Source: Erythrobacter sp. HKB08 | GTDB lineage: Bacteria > Pseudomonadota > Alphaproteobacteria > Sphingomonadales > Sphingomonadaceae | Assembly: GCF_004114695.1 (NCBI RefSeq) | Contig: NZ_CP035310.1 | Location: forward strand, 2,587,501 to 2,651,500 | Length of the DNA stretch: 64,000 bases | Reading direction: 5' to 3' | Shown: piece by piece, positions 61,089-64,000 of the stretch | Layout: every line of letters begins with the position of its first letter | How positions within the stretch are numbered: position 1 is the stretch's first letter | Program-made: the position numbers and the translations under genes | The notes under the pieces: generated by a model | Told to the model about the DNA's origin: nothing | Databases searched by the model: none | What the model saw: only the letters and a program-made list of their open reading frames with translations

Positions 61089-61433
61089 TCAGGAAACCGT
61101 GCGCACGATGGACGGACACTCGGGGTCGAAGGGTTCGATCTCGGCTCGTTTCGCCTTCGCCAGGTGCTCCAGAACGGGTGCATAGAGCGGCGCCTCGAAG
61201 TGCAGGCCGACATAGCCTTTCTCAGCCCACCTGACATCGGCCTCGAACGGGCCCATGCCGTTGATGCGCACCCGGACCCATTCACCGGCCTGGAGACCGG
61301 AGAAACGGTCGAAGAGCCTGCATCCATGTTCGGAAATGTCGATGACGACGACGTCCCGGCGCGTTCCGAGCGCGTAGCGAACCGAACCGTTCAGGTCCGT
61401 CCGGGTCCGCGTTTCTCGTCTTACTTCGCCCAT
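61089..61433 (-). CDS. PilZ-domain protein
   Basis: The 114-residue protein consists of a single PilZ domain. RRETRTR at residues 5-11 resembles the Rxxx(R) c-di-GMP-binding motif, and DISEHGCRL near 32-40 matches (D/N)xSxxG. It probably binds cyclic di-GMP in the cytosol and relays the signal to a partner. It lies 201 bases upstream of the acidic/glycine-zipper cluster on the same strand but has no obvious link to it. Confidence 0.82.
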   Translation of the reverse strand: MGEVRRETRTRTDLNGSVRYALGTRRDVVVIDISEHGCRLFDRFSGLQAGEWVRVRINGMGPFEADVRWAEKGYVGLHFEAPLYAPVLEHLAKAKRAEIEPFDPECPSIVRTVS

Positions 61434-61625
61434 TCGGCAATTAGACGCCCGATTTCATGATATGCGGTTAATCGCGATGGTTAATCAGAGCCTTCCCGCG
61501 CCCGTTAAAATCCTTAAACCGCTGCCATAGTAATCCCGCAAATTCATGCGGATGAGCCTCAATCAGCGCAGAGAGCGTCGAACAGCCCCCTCGCAAAATC
61601 GCAGACCTGTCCGGGATGGGGTGGG

Positions 61626-61716
61626 TGGCGGAGCAGGAGGGATTCGAACCCTCGATACGGGGTTACCGTATACACACTTTCCAGGCGTGCGCCTTCGACC
61701 ACTCGGCCACTGCTCC
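61626..61716 (-). tRNA. tRNA-Ser (anticodon GGA)
   Basis: On the minus strand GGAGCAG and CTGCTCC form the acceptor stem, followed by discriminator G and encoded CCA. The anticodon loop CTGGAAA gives GGA, reading TCC/TCT. A long variable arm (TACGG/CCGTA) is present, as expected for a class II tRNA. The T arm contains GGTTCGAAT. Confidence 0.95.
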
Positions 61717-62074
61717 GCGTTCCAGCCGGCCTATCGCGCGTCGCGCTACCCGGGAACGTCAGGGGCGTGATCGTCACCCCTGCACTCACGTAGCGAAGCG
61801 ATAGTGCAGCAAGAGAACGCGCCTCTAGCCACGAAACGAGGGCTTCGCAAGGCGGGTCGAGGGACAGGAAGCGAAAACCATTCGGGCGACTCGGCCCGGT
61901 CATGCTAAATGCATCCCTTAGCGGCGATGCTGCGCGGATCGGCATACCCTGCGAACATCGCCCGACCAGCCCCTTTTCGCCCCCGAAAACGTGCGAAAAG
62001 GGGCTTTCGCTTTCCTGTGGGCGAGAAATCTGCGCGGTGGCGGTGCGGCGGATTTGCTGGCAGTCTCGCGCACC
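61717..62074. other. 358-base gap between tRNA-Ser and cyclophilin gene
   Basis: No convincing coding frame is present. It should hold the tRNA-Ser promoter (minus) and that of the cyclophilin-like gene (plus). The only marked structure is the hairpin at 61968-62005. Confidence 0.6.
61968..62010 (+). terminator. Orphan terminator-like hairpin
   Basis: AGCCCCTTTTCGC (61968-61980) and GCGAAAAGGGGCT (61993-62005) form a 13-bp stem with a 12-base loop, followed by TTCGCTTT. No plus-strand gene lies upstream, so it would end an unannotated transcript or attenuate the cyclophilin gene 65 bases downstream. Confidence 0.5.
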
Positions 62075-63106
62075 ATGAGCAAACACCTGATTTCGCTGGC
62101 CGCCGCGCTGGCTCTCGCTTCGCCTACTTTCGCACAGGACGAGCCCCAGGGCGCGCCCTCGCCCAACGAGATCGTCGAAGCTGCCTCTGCGGACGAGTGG
62201 ATCACGATTCCCGCTGAAGACCTGCTGGTGATGACGCTCGCCCCCGATGCGCAAGGCAACAAGCGTAAGGTCGTCATCCAGCTCATGTCCGAACCCATCA
62301 GCCAGGGCTGGGTCGAGAACATTCGCACCCTCGCCCGCGCCAAGTGGTACGACGACATCAGCGTCAACCGGGTGCAGGATAATTACGTCGTGCAATGGGG
62401 CGATCCCAATTACGACAATCCGGAAGCCGACGGGGAAGAGAAGACATTGCCCGAAGGGCTGCGGGTCATGGGAGAAGATGAATACACCTCCAGCCTTGCA
62501 GAGTGGCAAGCCGAGAACGCACGGCGCGATCTCGAACGGCAAGACGAGGGGGTCTTACTGGCGCCCAGCAAGCCCGAGCCCTATCCCGACTGGCATAGCC
62601 GCGATGCCTACGCTTCGTGGGTCGACTTCTATTCTGGCTGGCCGGTAGCGACTTCCGGCTTCTCCTGGGACCAGGTCTGGTGGCCCCTGCACTGCTACGG
62701 CATGGTCGGCGTTGGGCGGAAATACTCACCGGACACTGGTTCGGGGGCGGAGCTTTACACCGTGATCGGCCAAGCGCCGCGACATCTCGACCGCAATATC
62801 GCGCTGGTTGGACGGATCGTGAGCGGGATGGAGCATCTGTCCTCGCTGCCACGCGGCACTGGTGCGCTTGGCTTCTACACCGAAGACGAGTTCGACAAGC
62901 GTACCCCGATCCTGACCGTTCGCGTTGCGAGCGACCTGCCGGAAGCGGATCAGCCGAACTTCCAATATCTCGATACCGAAAGCGAAAGTTTCGCCCGCTA
63001 CGCCGAAGCGCGCGCCAATCGCCGCGACCCGTTCTTCATCGTGCCGGCAGGCGGGGCGGATGTGTGCAACATTCCTGTCCCCACGCGGACCGCCGCATCC
63101 GGGTGA
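62075..63106 (+). CDS. Cyclophilin-type peptidyl-prolyl isomerase-like protein, exported
   Basis: The 343-residue protein starts at ATG 62075, with a signal peptide ending in SPTFAQ. The early EWITIPAEDLLVMTL and KVVIQLM strands and the late ALVGRIVSGMEHLSSLPRG segment resemble cyclophilins, which isomerise proline bonds during periplasmic folding. The central part has a family-specific Trp-rich insert (SWDQVWWPLHCYGMVGVGR). The canonical catalytic FHR motif is not seen, so activity is uncertain. Its stop overlaps the next start (GTGA). Confidence 0.75.
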   Translation: MSKHLISLAAALALASPTFAQDEPQGAPSPNEIVEAASADEWITIPAEDLLVMTLAPDAQGNKRKVVIQLMSEPISQGWVENIRTLARAKWYDDISVNRVQDNYVVQWGDPNYDNPEADGEEKTLPEGLRVMGEDEYTSSLAEWQAENARRDLERQDEGVLLAPSKPEPYPDWHSRDAYASWVDFYSGWPVATSGFSWDQVWWPLHCYGMVGVGRKYSPDTGSGAELYTVIGQAPRHLDRNIALVGRIVSGMEHLSSLPRGTGALGFYTEDEFDKRTPILTVRVASDLPEADQPNFQYLDTESESFARYAEARANRRDPFFIVPAGGADVCNIPVPTRTAASG

Positions 63107-63423
63107 GCGAAGAAACCGTCTCCCACACCGGGCCTCTATGGCGCTGGACGGCGAACAACGGCGTCAGCTGGTTCTTCATCACGATCGATGGCGAGGCGGG
63201 CGAAGCGATTTCAGCGACCGCACTGATGCGACGGCTCGAACTCGGCAGCAAGCGCGGCTGGGGCGGCGTGAGGGTGTCGGTCACGCTCGGCGAGAGCAAG
63301 TGGCAGACCTCGGTCTTCCCGCAAAAGGACGAGGCGGGCTGGCTGCTCCCGGTGAAGGCGGCGATCCGCAAGGCGGAAGGGCTGGAAGAAGGCAGCGAAG
63401 CGCGCGTGACGCTCAGCTACTGA
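63103..63423 (+). CDS. DUF1905 domain protein
   Basis: The 106-residue product starts at GTG 63103 in a four-base overlap with the upstream stop. VSWFFITIDGEAGEAI and the C-terminal LGESKWQTSVFPQ...GWLLPVKAAIRKAEGL pattern match DUF1905, a small beta-rich domain of unknown function. It is cytoplasmic by appearance and co-transcribed with the cyclophilin-like gene. Its end is one base from the convergent RSH gene. Confidence 0.8.
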   Translation: MSEETVSHTGPLWRWTANNGVSWFFITIDGEAGEAISATALMRRLELGSKRGWGGVRVSVTLGESKWQTSVFPQKDEAGWLLPVKAAIRKAEGLEEGSEARVTLSY

Positions 63424-63424
63424 G

Positions 63425-64000
63425 CTACATGCGCTCCGCCTGCGCGACCGCATCGCTTGCGCGCAGCGCGCTGAGGATGCGGGTGAGGTGCGCAAGGTCC
63501 TGCACTTCCAGATCGACTTCGTAGACGCCGAAAGGATGCTCCGTCTCGCTCAGTTCGAGCGCGCGGATATTGGCCATGTTCTGCCCGAAGATGCCCGCCA
63601 TCTCGGCCAGCGCACCGGGACGGTCGTAGAGCGTCGCGCGCAAGCGGCCTACCGCGCCTTTCGAACGCTTGCCCCATGACAGGTCGAGCCAGTCGGCATC
63701 GATACCGCTTGCCAGTTCGAGACAGTCGATCGTGTGGACTTCGACGCCTTCGTTCGGCTTGCGCAGGCCAACGATGCGGTCGCCCGGGACCGGGTGGCAG
63801 CAGGTCGCGAGCTGATAGCCGACGCCGGGGGTCAGGCCGCGGATCGAGATCGCCTGCTCCTGGCGCCCCCACTCTTCCTCGTCGGCGATTTCGGCCGTGC
63901 AGCCCGGCACGAGCGCTTCCATCACTTCGCGGTCTTCGATCTTCGCCGCGCCGATGGCGTACATGAGGTCTTCCTCGTCCTCCATGTCGAGCCGCTTGAG
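63425..64000 (-). CDS. rsh: RSH-family (p)ppGpp synthetase/hydrolase, C-terminal part
   Basis: The gene continues beyond the window; about 192 C-terminal residues are visible. The conserved-cysteine domain (ATCCHPVPGDRIVGL with the HTIDC segment) and the ACT domain (LRATLYDRPGALAEMAGIF and VDLEVQDLAHL) are those of RelA/SpoT-type enzymes, which make and degrade the stringent-response alarmone on or near the ribosome. The catalytic domains lie outside the window. Confidence 0.93.
   Translation of the reverse strand, partial: LKRLDMEDEEDLMYAIGAAKIEDREVMEALVPGCTAEIADEEEWGRQEQAISIRGLTPGVGYQLATCCHPVPGDRIVGLRKPNEGVEVHTIDCLELASGIDADWLDLSWGKRSKGAVGRLRATLYDRPGALAEMAGIFGQNMANIRALELSETEHPFGVYEVDLEVQDLAHLTRILSALRASDAVAQAERM

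Noticed and set aside
1-64000. CRISPR arrays, insertion sequences, rRNA genes
   Set aside because: No regularly spaced direct repeats, transposase-like proteins or rRNA signatures were seen.

Overview
The window is high-GC chromosomal DNA from an alphaproteobacterium, most likely Sphingomonadales (Erythrobacteraceae-like). The inference rests on large TonB-dependent receptors next to tryptophan-halogenase homologues and glycoside hydrolases, a compact virB locus, pervasive 1-4 base gene overlaps, CaiB/AMACR fatty-acid genes and an RSH-type (p)ppGpp enzyme. Two tRNA genes (Arg-TCT, Ser-GGA) are present. No integrase, insertion sequence, CRISPR array or rRNA was seen.

Layout. 0-3.7 kb: 3' end of a monothiol glutaredoxin, a Nudix hydrolase, a succinate-semialdehyde-type dehydrogenase, tRNA-Arg and a YhhQ-type queuosine precursor transporter. 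3.7-6.7 kb: a TonB-dependent receptor. 6.8-10.6 kb: the coupled pair ppk1-ppx (polyphosphate synthesis and breakdown). 10.7-18.5 kb: a type IV secretion operon in the order virB1-B2-B3-B4-B6-B9-B10-B11, with no virB5, B7, B8 or D4 visible. 18.6-23.1 kb: a DUF2339 membrane protein, with a divergent TetR regulator followed by a Crp/Fnr regulator. 23.1-25.1 kb: a flavin reductase divergent from a RibB protein that carries an N-terminal helix-turn-helix domain and a degenerate GTP cyclohydrolase II domain.

25.1-40.8 kb is a maltodextrin/alpha-glucan utilisation locus. One side has a periplasmic GH13 enzyme, an MFS sugar transporter and a LacI regulator. The other side has a TonB receptor, a tryptophan-halogenase homologue, GH13 amylase, GH13 alpha-glucosidase, GH97 alpha-glucosidase and a second halogenase homologue. 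The last five genes overlap stop-to-start. A shared 11-base motif upstream of the MFS and TonB genes is a candidate LacI operator.

40.8-47.4 kb holds fatty-acid/branched acyl-CoA catabolism: two acyl-CoA dehydrogenases, an alpha/beta hydrolase, an alpha-methylacyl-CoA racemase, an enoyl-CoA hydratase and a thiolase. A near-identical 16-base imperfect palindrome lies in both divergent promoter regions. 47.4-54.3 kb: a cyclic-nucleotide-domain/TrxR-like fusion lacking the redox cysteines, a thiolase-like protein, galT-galK and an aldehyde dehydrogenase.

54.4-60.9 kb is the least explained part: a minus-strand array encoding an acidic/glycine-zipper protein, an Arg-rich protein, an HEXXH metallopeptidase, two unrecognised proteins and a small LuxR-type regulator. 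It is my main candidate for an undescribed system. 61-64 kb: a PilZ protein, tRNA-Ser, a cyclophilin-like protein, a DUF1905 protein and the C-terminal part of an RSH enzyme that runs off the window.
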